From the NCBI GenBank assembly GCA_032209605.1, contig JASFXZ010000035.1, forward strand, positions 1,121,001 to 1,185,000: DNA of 64,000 nt, written 5' to 3'. Position 1 is the first letter of the stretch. Every line of letters begins with the position of its first letter. The notes under the pieces were generated by a model. It saw only the letters and a program-made list of their open reading frames with translations, ran no database searches and was not told where the DNA came from. The stretch is from Mactromeris polynyma. Lineage: Eukaryota; Mollusca; Bivalvia; Venerida; Mactridae. Both the position numbers and the translations under genes were made by a program. Positions 45,327 to 57,955 of this stretch are shown here, piece after piece.

Positions 45327-46479
45327 CTGAAAATAGAGTTAAATCTTATAGAATAAACAACGCGATATAAGCATAATAAAATGAACAAATTTAGAGCAAG
45401 TTCCACGACAAGATGAAATTGGATTTTTAGTCATGATCCGAAGTAGTTGCACTCAACGTACATATTTAGGCTACATATAGTGTACAGGTATACACAAATG
45501 ATTTAACCGAACAGTACCTTGAAAACAGGGGAAAATCCAATTTTACTAACAGCCCGAATTTCTATCAACAATATGCAGACGGTCCCCTTTCCTATATTCT
45601 AGAATAAGATTACGCGCTTCACAACGTCATCAGAGTGTAAACCAATCAAACGTGTACGTGGACAGGTTTAAAACGCGGCCAGGCCGTAAATTGCGGCCAA
45701 AATGGAAAGGAAAACCTAAAGATGTTTTAAATTGAAATTATTTGAATTAGAAGATTATAAAATTTTGTCTAAAAGTGGGACCATTGTTTTATCAAAATTA
45801 CGGCCGGAATGGAAAGCCAAGAGGGTGCATTCTAATATGCAAAAACAGTTTTAAAGATATCTTAAAATAAAGAAGTTAATAGGGGTGGCCGTGTTTTCCT
45901 TTCCATTTTGGAATGGTAGGATTCGTCCCATGCACAATTTTCGTCCTTGAATATCAGTTTCAAAAGTTAAACGATTTGCAAAGGAAGTAAATTGTAACTC
46001 ATATAATTAATATACAAAGCGTTCAGTAATGCAACCTTTCTCCGACATTCCCAGAATTCATAAAACTGTTTGGACTTGATGTTATATTAAGCCCTCCACA
46101 CAGCCTTACGCAGCCATCGACCTTATTTCGTAATAATGTAACAGGCTTTGCTGTTTCCCAGGTTCATTGTATCTATAATGTATTCATACTAACTTTAATT
46201 GACCACAACTTCTACAAATAAGGATTCAATGATTTATTTATTGTACTATAAATATTATTTTAAACATATATCTAATAAACAGAATTTCCACTATCCTACA
46301 TAACAGCCTTCAATTTATGATGAGATTAAACAGAATTCTAAATTTACTAATTTTGAACCCAACACAAAAGTAACAAAATAGACCCTTAATTTATATCTAA
46401 AGAGATGGAACAGTTCGTGACAAGGGTAAAATCTACCTTGTGAATGTCCGTGAACTGAGGACAGAGTTGTTGTATATGC
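45327..46479. other. upstream flank of exon 1
   Basis: Probable upstream intron and possibly the 5' UTR exon of the NLR-like gene. I cannot locate the exon. An inverted-repeat element at 45697-45911 lies within it. Confidence 0.4.
45697..45911. mobile_element. short inverted-repeat element
   Basis: CCAAAATGGAAAGGAAAAC (45697-45715) is exactly inverted at 45893-45911, 177 bp away, with GCGGCC/GGCCG words just beside. The interior carries GGCCGGAATGGAAAGCC. No target duplication was found. Confidence 0.6.
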
Positions 46480-46759
46480 TTTTATTTATCGTCGCCACCG
46501 GTTTCCCACATGGGCGACGCCTCCGGAAGAATGTTAGTCATATTAGATTTGGAGGATAGTGCATGATACAGAAGATGCCCCAGTTCCAGAAGCACCCCTG
46601 GTTCTTTTACGTGCTCGATGTAAAGCATCATACACGGGACCTCGGTTTTTAAAGTCTCGTCCGAAAGACTGTTAGTACGGTCAGTGATGGAGCGGGGAAT
46701 CGAACCAGCGATCCCTGGATTACAAGTCCAGCGTTTTACCACTGGACCACTTATCCGCT
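46480..46759 (-). mobile_element. tRNA-derived SINE with LINE-like 3' tail
   Basis: On the minus strand it begins with a tRNA-like head (AGCGGATAAGTGGTCCAGTG, then a perfect CTGGA/TCCAG anticodon stem with loop CTTGTAA, and B box GGTTCGATTCC). A central block follows (AGTCTTTCGGACGAGAC, then ACCGAGGTCCCGTGT) resembling the conserved core of a widespread animal SINE superfamily. The 3' end is GTCGCCCATGTGGGAAACCG then GTGGCGACGATAAATAAA. The tRNA-like part has T-arm mismatches and is not a functional tRNA. Its 3' end matches that of the LINE at 23844-29795. Confidence 0.85.
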
Positions 46760-47155
46760 ACAAGTGTTGGCAAATCTGCCTTTTATACCCTTTTTGGAGA
46801 CAAAAGCATGAGATTTTCATAAAATGTTACCAGAAGATGTGTAATGAATCACACAATATAAGCATCTAATATATTGTTAAACCAATAATTATTACATAGT
46901 GTTTAATTGGTGATCAGGGACTAAAATTAATCTTGAAATTAACACATTCCTGCCACAATTAATTTGTAACACTTTACAATGTGCAAAAATAACATTTTTC
47001 TACTTTCAGCCATAGTGACATTGGCCTGATCATACCCAAATATAATCCCAAAGGAAGGTCTCCAAATAAACTATAACATCGGAGGGTAAAGGGTGGGCTT
47101 TAAATGCTTCAGCGTGATAATAACAGCTAAACACTGTTCTTTATTTTTGATAATA
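46760..47155. other. non-coding stretch
   Basis: AT-rich. I see nothing else. Confidence 0.4.
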
Positions 47156-48469
47156 CAGTGCAAACTCCCTTATCCGGACAAACCAAGAAGTTCGGATTGG
47201 AGGGGATTCCAGACTAGAGAGAATTTTCCTCATGAAGTATCCGTAGGCAAGACACTTTACACTTGTACGAGGGTTGTCCGGGAAGTTCGCGGAATTGTAT
47301 CATAAAAACCCCAAATGTCGTTCAAAATGGATGTACATTGGTACCAATAAAGTCTGATGCAATTTAAATTCAGTGAACAAATTTGGCATATTTCATCAAA
47401 CGCTAAATCTAGTTTTCTGGTATCCATGACAACCCCTATATGTTACTTTGACGCAGGTCAAAATTAACTCGTATACATGTTTGTCGCAGAAAAAAAGTTC
47501 TCATTGTTCAACAGAGGCAATGTTGAATAAACACTACCATTATTATCTTTGATCGTGTATATTGTTATTGGTCCCAGTTACAATTCATAATACCACTGAT
47601 TGTAATTTGACGATAAGAGAAATATTATAATCACTATTTTACCACACGCATGCTAGGAGTTATTTGCAAATGTAAACTTAGACTACATTTAAGATTAGGT
47701 AGAATATATTATTCCAATTGTTAATTCAGTATAACTGTATCTTCAAAGTAAGATATCGGTGCCTGTCTTGTTTTATTGTAACAATGTATAACTTGTATTA
47801 TGCCTGATCACATTTAAAAAATCAATGCGTCTTTACAATACAATAAGCATATGGTGATCAATTAATATTGTAAATTGGAGTATGGCAAATCATTTTCAAA
47901 AGCATTAAAATGATTAACAAAGCAGTAATTAAATATCCCACTTTTTAAGGTATTATTGATATAAATAACGCTCCTAATATGTAGTTTACACGATTTCATC
48001 AGTCTCACTGATCATTCTTTAATTGTCTAGGGTCATCAATCGCTAAACCTGTGATTATTACCGCATGTTTTCATACCATTATCGACCCGATTGTTCTCGC
48101 ATTGTTGTTTACATTATTATTGCACCTCGTATCTGTTCTTACCTTGTTCCCGGCTGTACGAAAACGTCCAATTGTCTACACCTTACGGCAATGAAAACTA
48201 TTTATGGCATCTTTCAATTTCCGGTCATTATACTGACTGTCTGACGTATTTTTGCAAAAAGTTATCGTCCGTTTCGAGGAGTTTTATTTTGTGTAAAATA
48301 ACTGTCTGGACCGAAAAAATCGTCCGGTTTCCGGACTAGGGAGGATCCGGACTGTCGGGGATTTTTCATAATTATGCTACATAGAAGGAACTAAAACAAG
48401 ACCGAGAATATTGTCCGGTTTGAGGAAGTTTCCAGACTGGAGAGTGTCCGGAATAGGAAGTTTCCATTG
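47156..48469. mobile_element. 1.3-kb TA-flanked element with about 23-bp inverted ends
   Basis: Left end CAGTGCAAACTCCCTTATCC continuing GGA, and right end TCCGGAATAGGAAGTTTCC continuing ATTG, are inverted with a few mismatches. TA lies outside both. Subterminal copies of TCCGGACTAGGGAGGA-like words repeat at both ends. CAGT-initial ends and TA target fit a Tigger/pogo-like or mariner-derived non-autonomous element. No transposase frame is apparent in the roughly 1-kb interior. Confidence 0.82.
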
Positions 48470-48471
48470 TA

Positions 48472-49879
48472 TATGTTTTAAAATGCCTAAGCATGCAGTT
48501 GTGACGATATAAAATTACCAAATTTTCCGCGGGGGGGAATGCCCCCTAGAAGTCCGTGCGTACACTGAAAAATGGCACAGCTACGTCAATGTTGTCAACA
48601 ATCAAAATAGTAAATAGGTCATATCAAATAATCTAACCTAGAATGTTTGCTTTCACCGAGAACGGCTAGGTCTACCTCCTATTACATGTAATATGAATCC
48701 AGCGATCAAATTGTTTTCCAATTAACAAGTAGTGTCGGAAGTCTAGACATTTGAAGAAAGAAGTTGGCGATGAAATCAAGTCAATTGTATATAAAATACA
48801 AGTTTATACAATATAAATGCATCACAAATATTTGTTACAAAAATAATAGTCGCGTTATGAATAAAACTAAACTGAATAATTTAATAATTACCCAGTAATC
48901 GAGTAAAATATTCCTGCTTTCTTTCCCAATCAAAACATAATATGGCGATCCATCTCCTCTATGTGCGTTTCTTATATCGTTATGGAGACGTGGTCACGTG
49001 ATACATACGTCATTTCCCTGTTCTGAATTATTCGTCTCTCGACCTTTTGTTCGGTAAACAGTTATCTAGGCCAAGGTTTTATAGATTAACCACATACACA
49101 TTTTCAAATAAACACACGTTGGTTTCATGTTACAGACGTTTTTCATGAAAGATTAAGTCTGTTTTATTTTCCCAAGGTATGGTAGCGACAAATCATACAT
49201 GTATCAATGCAGGTGTAATGTTACGTCGTACAAATGTAAATATTCAATTGCGGTCATATTTGAGATATGAATATTGGGATCATTCTTTGTTGGGTTTTAT
49301 TTTCTTCCTTATGGTTAAGTGAATAATAATTGAAGTAGTTAACCTGAAGAGAAGCATTGGTTCGGTTCGAAATCGTTATACGACGAATAAAATCTTTTCA
49401 AAAGCCTTAGCTATTTAGGCCTATCTATTTTTTGAAGTTCTATTCAGAAGAAATATGGCCTCTTTTCATTGAAACCAAATTTATTGGATTGTGAATATAT
49501 CACAACTTGATATCGCATACTTGAATGACACGAAATGTTCAATATTTAAACAAGCGAATTATCATTTACGGGGTGTAAAATTGGTAGAGTTTATAATTGG
49601 GAAAAACACATATTACACAAACATTCATTTTACAAACGTAAATCGAGCAGAACACTTGATGTGTTTCTATGGCAGTATCACACACATGTTGATCATTTAG
49701 TACCTGATTGTAGTTTGAATCATGATTAATTTGATTCACTTATAGACCTGTTCCGTGTAAAAACAGTATAATGCATGAACGACAGGCATTGTACGATGCA
49801 ATTATTACTTGTACAATCGTGGGAATAAATTTGTTTATAAGTACACACTTTTAACAACATATGCTATGTAAACATTTGA
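48472..49879. other. non-coding stretch
   Basis: AT-rich, no exon supported. The 69-codon plus frame at 49491-49700 has no recognisable feature. Confidence 0.4.
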
Positions 49880-50060
49880 GAAAATGGCATGTTAATGCCA
49901 TTATACGGACGTAGTCTAAAACATTGCATTATAATTTTTTAGTAACCTGGAGCTGCAAAATACGAGTCCGATACAGGTATTTCTTATGTTAAGTCGGCAC
50001 GGAGATCACGATAGAAAATACCTGCCTCGGACTCATGGATTTGTGGTTTTTGGGAATATA
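49880..50060. repeat. about 180-bp direct repeat, left copy
   Basis: Shared with 50660-50840: AATGGCATGTTAATGCC versus AAAGGCACGTTGATGCC, TTGCATTATAA versus CTGCATTATAA, and the end ATTTGTGGTTTTGGGAA. The pair flanks a dead mariner transposase. The left copy also contains a short inverted pair (GAGTCCGATACAGGTATTT versus AAATACCTGCCTCGGACTC). Confidence 0.7.
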
Positions 50061-50189
50061 ATAATATTAACAACACGTAGTGTTACAGATTTTCTCATAT
50101 TTATGACTAAGCATATTTTGACAAAATATCGAGATTTTGAAAATCTACTTAGAAGTTTTTGACAGATGGATTTACTTTATTTTTGTAAA

Positions 50190-50640
50190 ACTTGCCTGTG
50201 ATGGCTCTACCCTCTTCGCAAGAAATTTGTACAACAGAATGTGGCATATATAAAACCTTCCTGGCGCTTCTTGTCCTTTTTGCAATGACCGGCCTTGCCT
50301 GACTTTTACTAAGCCATTGTTTGTTATTTATGCGTCGCTGGGGCTCAAACTAATACACCCAAGTTTCATTCCCAGTGAGCAACAGTGAGAATTTTTACTA
50401 GGATTTTTAGCACATTCGAAACGCTTGGCCTTCTGGTCTGGTGTCAGCCCTTGGTCAATCTAGCACAAAGCTTCTTTAATTTCAAACAGACAGTCATAGC
50501 TCTAACAGCAGCAATGTTTCCTTTTGTTGCTGTAACAACAGGTATACCAGGACGGTAACTGCCTTGCAGGCTATATAGACCCCCTTTAATTTTTTAACCC
50601 AGCGAAAAACTGTTCTTAATGTAGATGGTTTTCTTTTTAT
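50190..50640 (-). pseudogene. degraded mariner-type transposase
   Basis: On the minus strand the sequence reads NETWVY-stop-FEPQRRINNKQW, then LSKSQARPVIAKRTRSARK, then VLYMPHSVV and SCEEGRAITG. Upstream pieces read VVTATKGNIAAVRA and SVSNVLKILVKIL. This is the familiar catalytic core of mariner/Tc1-type transposases (DETWVYYFDP-type motif), with the second catalytic Asp changed to Asn, a TAG just after it, and the first and last parts eroded. Dead. Confidence 0.8.
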
Positions 50641-50659
50641 CAAAACGCACTAAGAAATA

Positions 50660-50840
50660 ATACAGAAAAAGGCACGTTGATGCCTTCATACAGACATAAT
50701 TAGAAATACTGCATTATAACTTTTCTTAGAAGTTTCCCAGAATTGCAACATACATATTTGCTATAATATGCAAGCGCTAACTCGGCGCATTCCTCGTCAA
50801 AGAAACTCCTGTAACGGACTCGAGAATTTGTGGTTTTGGG
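50660..50840. repeat. about 180-bp direct repeat, right copy
   Basis: Right counterpart of the repeat at 49880-50060, in the same orientation. Diverged, so the duplication is old. Confidence 0.7.
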
Positions 50841-53129
50841 AACAAGTGTACTAACTATATTAAAGACTAAGCAAAATAAAAATACCTTCTATAGTTTTAC
50901 CTTTAAAATACAGAAACTGATGATAGATTATCATAATTCGTGATGTTATGGTAGATTCGAGGTTAGAGCGACACATGAATTCAAATATCAACCAACATTT
51001 AACACAGTATGTAGTTTGCATATCGCACTACAAAACTGCCTTGTATGAAAGGACTACAAATATGTTGGTGTCTTATAACTCATTCTTTTGAATTAGTTTA
51101 ATTTTCCTTATAACTCGGTAAAGTTGATATTAAGGATGAATGCAGGTAAAATATTTCGTCGCGGTAGTCCGAACGTATTCAAATTACAGAAATTTCCCCA
51201 TCCTTTTCTGTTTGAATGGAAATTCTTTATACGATGAGTAAAATGTTATTTAAAGCTCAAAGCATTTTGAAATGCAATACTTTTCACAAGTTAAACTGAA
51301 ATGTTTGGAATGAAATAAAATTTACTTGATGGGGAGTATAAAACAAACATTGCTGACAATGAACCAAATAAAACATTTTTCAATATTTTAAACCGAAATT
51401 TTAATATTATGCAATTTAAAAAAAACTCCATACACTCGACAAGTTTTATAATCATTGCGTCATTTATTTAAAAAACTTTAAAGCTTCATAGCATACTCAT
51501 GTAAAAATATTTCAAATATTTTGTAAGGAATGACATTCTACCTAAGGAATACATTTGTATCGCTGAATTTTATATATTTTGCAATAAATAAGACAGTTAA
51601 CACCTTAAGTATTCTGGCTGTCACTGAAGAATCATTCGAATAAACTGTTGCATGTGAGACTCTCAGACATGGAGTAATGTTTGTAAAACGCTTTTTGATG
51701 CAATGACACATAACAAGTTCTCTGTGCGTAACCCATACGAGAAATAAGAAAATCCTTATTTCGTTTTGATAAATAAAATCAGTTATTTCCGATTAGAAAC
51801 ACATCAATATCAAAGAAAGAGAAAATCATTTTGTAAATGAAATACAATTTGGGTGGTTTGAAACTACATGTACCATATAGCTGCCTGAATACATCAAAAA
51901 ATGTCATACCAGTTGAATACATGAATCATTTTAAAAGCTTTGAAAACAATACTAACTGACATCTTAATGTTGCGTTTATTATTAAAAACAACTGAAAGAA
52001 TGAGCCGAAAAAGTGTACAATCATGTATATGATCGTTTAAAGGTTTTAGTGATATAACAAGTAGTTGTGATATGTTAAGACTAGCACCGTTTGCACGTGA
52101 ACATATGCAGCCATCCATAGATACAACAAATAATGATTCACATGAGGGACCGTTCCAGGCGTTTTAATGCTGCATACTGTTAAACATGGAATGGAGTTTA
52201 ATTTGCACATTCTAATGACCTTGCAAATGAGCCCTGGTAGTATAAATTTAGACATTTAACATTGTTTAGGATTAAACAAGAAATATCTTGAAAAAATATT
52301 TGCCGCACTTTGAAGGTTAAGATTTGTTGTGCAACATAAAAAGTGCCGATATGTTACGATTGCTGGTGATTTCAGATCCAAAATGGTAAATTCACCGAAA
52401 TTCAGTGGATTTCGGTAAGGTAACGTACACTTTATCGGAAGGTTGACCAATCCGCGTCAAGGTTACAAACGTTGTTTTTGGAAGAAAAAATGCCTTGGTG
52501 TTTAACGTAAGATTTGAATTGTTTACACTACACTGATATGCAAACAGCAGAACCATGTTAGTACGGCTGGGCCGAAAAAGATGAATGTCAAACAGTACCA
52601 TATTGACTTCTATTGATATGCTTGAGATAACACCCAAACACCTGTTAGTAACTGTTGCCACTGCACCGGTGACCTAACTTGGCCTATAGGATGATACACA
52701 ACTGAAGAGAAGGAATTTTACTTCGATCCTGGTTCTGATAGTAGAACATTTTTGACGTTATCGTAATAATGTCGAAAGGGACGTGTTCCTGCGCTCGACG
52801 TTTAATTCCTACCAATGTATTGCTGAAATTAATAACATCATATAACCTTTGTTATGATATGTGTATTACTGATGTTTTGAAGAATATAATTGAAGTTACT
52901 AGATTAAGTCGAATGTCGAATGGTAATATAACAGAATATGATATATACCATTAGTGGATGAGGTAGTTTGTACCCTCAGAAGAACAAACATGTATTAAAA
53001 AGTATTAAAATGTGTTGTATAAACCACCATTTGAGAACTTTTTTCATTCAAACTACAGACATTGTAGAATACAAAATAGAAATATCTTTTGTGAAGGAAT
53101 TTGTTTGGGGTTGAGCCATTTTTGGTTAC
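50841..53129. other. non-coding stretch
   Basis: AT-rich, with several short frames (51894-52118, 52392-52661) that lack domains. No gene supported. Confidence 0.4.
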
Positions 53130-53680
53130 ATTATCGTCTGTATGTGTCTATGCATCTACGTTACTATGTATCTATCAAACAATGTATCTATGTACATATG
53201 TATTTATATGTCTGTGTACCTATGTTAATATGTATCTATGTTTCTTTGTATATAATTTTTATGTATTTATGTATCTACGTTAATATGTATCATCGTATTC
53301 ATATACCTATGAATCTATTCACCTACATAACTATATGTTAATGTATCTATGTATTTGTTTTTCTATGTATCTATGTATGTACGTATCTATGTATCGATGT
53401 ATCTATGTATGTACGTATCTATGTATCGATGTATCTATGTATGTACGTATCTACGATATGTGTAGATGTATATATGTACCTATGTTTCTGTTTATCTGTG
53501 AATCTATGTTTCTGTTTATCTATGTATATTTGAATCAATGTATATATGTGTACCTATGTACCTATAAAACTATGCATCTATGTACCTATAAACATATGTA
53601 CAATGTATCTACGTATTTACGTATCTATGTACCAATGTACCTATGAAACTATGTATCTATGTACCAGTAGCCGGGTTAGA
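53130..53680. repeat. imperfect TATG-based microsatellite
   Basis: Irregular runs of TATGTATCTATGTACG type over about 550 bp, with one perfect stretch near 53350-53460 (a 20-bp higher-order unit, TATGTATCGATGTATC and variants). Reading frames here, rich in Met-Tyr-Leu-Cys-Ile-Tyr-Val, are repeat artefacts. Confidence 0.9.
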
Positions 53681-54109
53681 CCAGCGTATACAAACTTAGT
53701 AAAACTATCACTAAAGCTCTGTATAAAGTACCTTTACTCTTATTATTCACACAAATCTCTATTCACTACCACCACTCAAGCTTAAAATGTAGTCTTTATA
53801 AAATCATTTTACCTCCGTCAAATATTTGCCGTCATAATACTGAGAGGGGATTTCTCAAATAGAGGCTGAATTAAGTTTGAGGAAAATATCTAAAATAAGA
53901 ATGATATGTTTATGAATACGGGACGAGTACGCATTATATTACTATTCAAAAGAGCCAACCCGCCACTTTGTGTTCTGAGAACCTTAATTGCTTTATGCGA
54001 AATGAATAAGCAGAAGATATACCCAGTAGCAATTCAGAAACTATGTGAAAGAGTACTGGCTGGTCGGCACTTTCGACCAGTATGTGTCAGTGAATTGATT
54101 TTAGATGAA
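53681..54109. other. non-coding stretch
   Basis: The 89-codon plus frame at 53906-54175 shows no domain I recognise. Confidence 0.4.
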
Positions 54110-54740
54110 CTAAAGCCCCCTCCCCCACCTTCACGACCTCGCTCACGATCTACGCCGACGTTGGAAAGTTGCTAAAATCGGCGTTGGTCGTAGCGGCGAT
54201 TATGCAAATTTTACAAAAAACACAACCTTGTCCGAGTGTGCCAAGACATTTCCACGACGGTCGTACAGCCATCGGGGGTCCATAATCGAAAAGTCCTCTC
54301 CAGGTGGTGCTTCCAGGGATGCCTGGTGCTGCCCTTGTGATGACTCCATGTTTTGGAGAGGAGGGGATGGGTTATTTGGGTGGGTTTTAACCACCAAACG
54401 TTTCGGAACGTCTTCGTATGTGGCACGGTGCAAAGTGAAAGCTGAAAGCTGAAAGTCGTGGTATGGTACTGGTGGGGTCGCAGGTGGTCGGCAAAGATCG
54501 TGGTGATAATTTCCCAAGCGGTCATTCACGACTTCACTACGACCCGTCCCGACCTCATCACGACCTCACCACGACCACTCCCCCCCCCCCCGACATCGCC
54601 ACGACTATGTTACGACTTTCCACGACCTTCACTTTGGTCGGGGTAGGTCGTGGAAATGTTTGAACATGTTCAAAATTTTGGCCCCGACCAAAGGCCCTTC
54701 CCGACGCTTCCCGAGTTATGGGGATCAACCCCGATCACCT
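54110..54740. other. GC-rich CGACC/GGTCG island
   Basis: Markedly richer in G+C than its surroundings, with dense CACGACC and GGTCGTGG words on both strands, a short palindrome (TTCCACGACC...GGTCGTGGAA, 54618-54656), a run of 12 C near 54584, and GGTCGGGG/CCCCGACC inversions. Overlapping frames on both strands (54200-54529 minus, 54228-54452 plus) show no domain. It may be the end of an unrecognised transposon. Confidence 0.6.
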
Positions 54741-56890
54741 CCGCGATCATCCCAATTTATTTCATGTAAATATATTTGTTTTAGTTATAACCCTTGTCAG
54801 TGATATTACATGGTATCATTGGTTTTGACTTGGATGACTGAGGTCATTTCCTCAACGTGCCGACCCCCTTTGTGCTGCTATTATACATGAACTTTCTTAT
54901 CATTGTAATAGATCATAAATTATGCTAATTTATTACACACAGTATTAGTGCTATTTATTGGTGTTCATACGTCTTGTCCTATCATGCTGTATTAATCTCC
55001 ATGGACCCTATGGCCTACAAGAATTATCGAAAATAAATTAATTAAACTGGTCATGTACAGATGGAAACAAGTGAACGATACAGCCATTGTGTTGTAAATA
55101 ACAAAACATTTACATTTGTAAATTTCTATATTCAAACGCATCTAGAAAATAATAGAACCATAACATTGCTATTATTAACTAAATCACACTCTATATAACA
55201 AGCGTGTTACTGCCAGCTGTAACATCAATCATGCTACTAATGTTGGTACTGCGCTTACTGCGTTCTTCATTACATCTAAATAAATCTCCTTTTCAGCTGC
55301 TCTATCCTTCATTATATGAAGCTAGGTTTACTGTGTTTAATGTTGTTTTACGGAACAATCTGCTACGATAAGACACATCGATTGCGCAACGGTTAATTAC
55401 AACTTACGTATCATATTTGGATATGATGATATATTACTTGATTAGAATGTCTTTTAAACTACCAGACACGTCTTCATTTACTTGGTAATGTGAAATAATA
55501 GAACAGTAGTCTCGACAAACATATACAAACATTTACAAGTAATTAACATTCATACAAGGTTTTCGTTAATTTCCTACTATCATGTTTTTTATGTCTCTGA
55601 ACTATAATATCACTTTAAAGGGAAACGTCATGTGATAGAGGTTTTCACGTGACCAGATGCCACCCTGCCTAGCGCGCTGCTGGAGATCAATCTGAAGAAG
55701 ATACATCGGGAGCTATCATTTATGTCGGATGATACCGAGTATTCGGATAGGATATAATAAATGAGGTCCGACTGTGGTTTCTAATTAATCCAATCTTGAT
55801 TTATCACACAACGAGATGGGTACTTCACAGATATATTTTGTAATGACTTTCATTTTATCCACGAGAAGCCATCGTAAGAAAGGTAACAGAATAAGGTAAC
55901 ACCACCACCAAGCAATATCGCATTGGCACCAAATCACAAAACTAACTGTAAAATGCGACTTCAGCAACCTACATTTCCATCGCAATGATCTGAATGTATA
56001 TCACATAATCAAAGAATGGGAAGTATTGTATTTCCAATAATCACAATGCCATGCAAACATCGGATATTGCTACCGATAATGTATTATAAACCAACACATT
56101 GTTAAACACACAGCAATGCCTATCTGTTTCTTAAGTAATGTATATGATATTTTTAATTTCGCTTCTATTTCAATTCTATGATCATGTTGTTAACATCCGT
56201 TACTTATACAGAACTAAAAACAAAAACATGATCTCAAATAATTTCGATATTGAAATAAAGTGCATTTATTTTAATCACTTCTTATATACTGTTTGCTTGT
56301 ATTTTCGCGGTACTAACGAAATAACGTAACGGAAAAAAACTTACTTAGATATTTTTGGTGTTCAGTTTATATTTTACAGTTAATTAATGCTGACAAAGGC
56401 ATTTCTTTTCCGTAATTTTTCTATAATGCCATATTGTTTCAATGAAGGTGTTGTTGTCAAAAAACAAAATACCGTGAAACAAGAAGTAACGCGAAAATAG
56501 CAGCAAACACTATATTTTGGTGAATTTCATTCATATCTTCCACAATTTTGGCCAGATATTTTGAAAGGAAATTCTGCAATGTTTCTTTTTCCTACCTATT
56601 ACCTAACAGTTTCGATTTCAAACATTTGTAACATAAAATATGTATAAAAATAGCAATTGTTTTCAATAAATTACTATGGAGATATGGAATTGTCTAATGA
56701 CACACGTTTTGCTAAAGGTCATTAGTAGAATATGATTTTAAAAAAATTGTAGCAATTTGTCACTCTATTTACAAATTCCACAAACTGCAATTTAATTAAA
56801 TAAAATAAATTACAATGAAAAAAACACATCTGCCTAGAATGTTATGTTTTTACAACAACCGAAAGCCGTAGTAACCAATTAAAAGATAAA
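54741..56890. other. non-coding stretch
   Basis: AT-rich, no gene. Contains the short MITE remnant at 55727-55776. Confidence 0.4.
55727..55776. mobile_element. fragment of the 178-bp MITE
   Basis: GATACCGAGTATTCGGATAG and GAGGTCCGACTGT match the right half of the element at 5936-6113. The left part is missing and the TA flank is lost. Confidence 0.75.
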
Positions 56891-56894
56891 CTAG

Positions 56895-57230
56895 AAATGT
56901 GTCCGTAGCACACAGATGCCCCCACTTCCAGCCTTTGTCACAAAAGCAAATGCTTTTATTCTGCTCATAGTTTGTGAGTGGGTATCAAAATTATCAAGTG
57001 AACAACTGTACTGATTATAATGATAAGTCAAGGGCCATACCTTTGCACGTTCTGGGCGTAATCATACATGAAACACCAGGTGCACAACTATACATGCTTG
57101 TGAACATTCCTGTAAAGTTTTATGACTCTGGCTCATATTTTTGGGGAGATATGGTTGACACAATATTGCATATTCTGTAGGTTATATTTTCACTAAGTCA
57201 AGGGCCATGACTTTGCACAGAATGGTGGCA
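56895..57230. repeat. dispersed-type repeat fragment
   Basis: Begins GAAATGTGTCCGTAGCACAC and AGATGCCCCCAC, and later carries AAGTCAAGGGCCAT twice (near 57026 and 57195) with TTTGCAC after it. This has the look of an old dispersed repeat (compare CAAGGGCCATAATTC at 18160-18330). Boundaries are unclear. Confidence 0.5.
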
Positions 57231-57859
57231 TAAAAATGTCTCCCTGTATAATTTTGATTTCATTATTTATGCTCAATACAATGCAAGTAGTTTATGAAAA
57301 ATTAAAAAAAACATCACTTATATTCAGTGTACAAGTATTGTATAAGTTAAACTGTAACTTAAAACACACATAAATGGCAGTTTGTTGAAATGTATCACAT
57401 TTCACACCATGTGTTGAGACATTATTTTAATATTCATCTGGCTTTTTTAATGGAAAATAATAAAATATGCTGAGCAAATATTATAAGTATTAATATTAAT
57501 TTTCATATCTATAAAATTGTTGCATTTATCTATTTGTTACACTTATATTTCAGTTTATAATTTGTTAGAATACAAAGTATTAATACTATATCTCACGTTA
57601 TTGTACATATCTTTCAAATAAAATATTGTAAAGAAGTGTTAAGTTAAAATCATGAACAATTGCATTTGTAATACCCTCTTCACATACAAATAATCATATA
57701 TCATGAATTAAAATATTATTGTCATAATATTGGGGGAGAACCATCCTTGGTGAGAAATGACTTGGGTCAGAAACAACTGTTGACCTTTTACTCAATCACT
57801 GTTCCTAAAAACATGTCTTAGAGGTAAGGGAATGAAGTAAATCAATCTAAGGCAAAAAG
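57231..57859. other. AT-rich non-coding stretch
   Basis: Nothing supported. Confidence 0.4.
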
Positions 57860-57955
57860 TGAGTCCGATGTGTGGTTCAAACTCACGATTCCCTAAACAC
57901 TGGTAGGACGCTCTACCGACTGAGTTACCGACTGAGATAACCGAATGTCCGTCTT
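57860..57955 (-). mobile_element. tRNA-like SINE head
   Basis: Minus strand: TAACTCAGTCGGTAGAGCG is a good A box and GAGTTTGAACC a B box, with the anticodon region eroded. TTATCTCAGTCGGTAACTCA shows the A-box region partly duplicated. A pseudo-tRNA or SINE. Confidence 0.6.

Noticed and set aside
46684..46759. A functional tRNA-Thr(TGT) gene.
   Set aside because: The anticodon stem is perfect but the T-arm is mismatched, and the sequence runs on into a SINE body and LINE-like tail.
53012..53646. Plus-strand ORFs rich in Tyr, Met, Cys and Ile.
   Set aside because: Translation of the TATG-type microsatellite.
54200..54529. 109- and 104-codon minus-strand ORFs in the GC-rich island.
   Set aside because: Low stop density follows from GC-rich composition. 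Two frames are open at once and no domain is visible.
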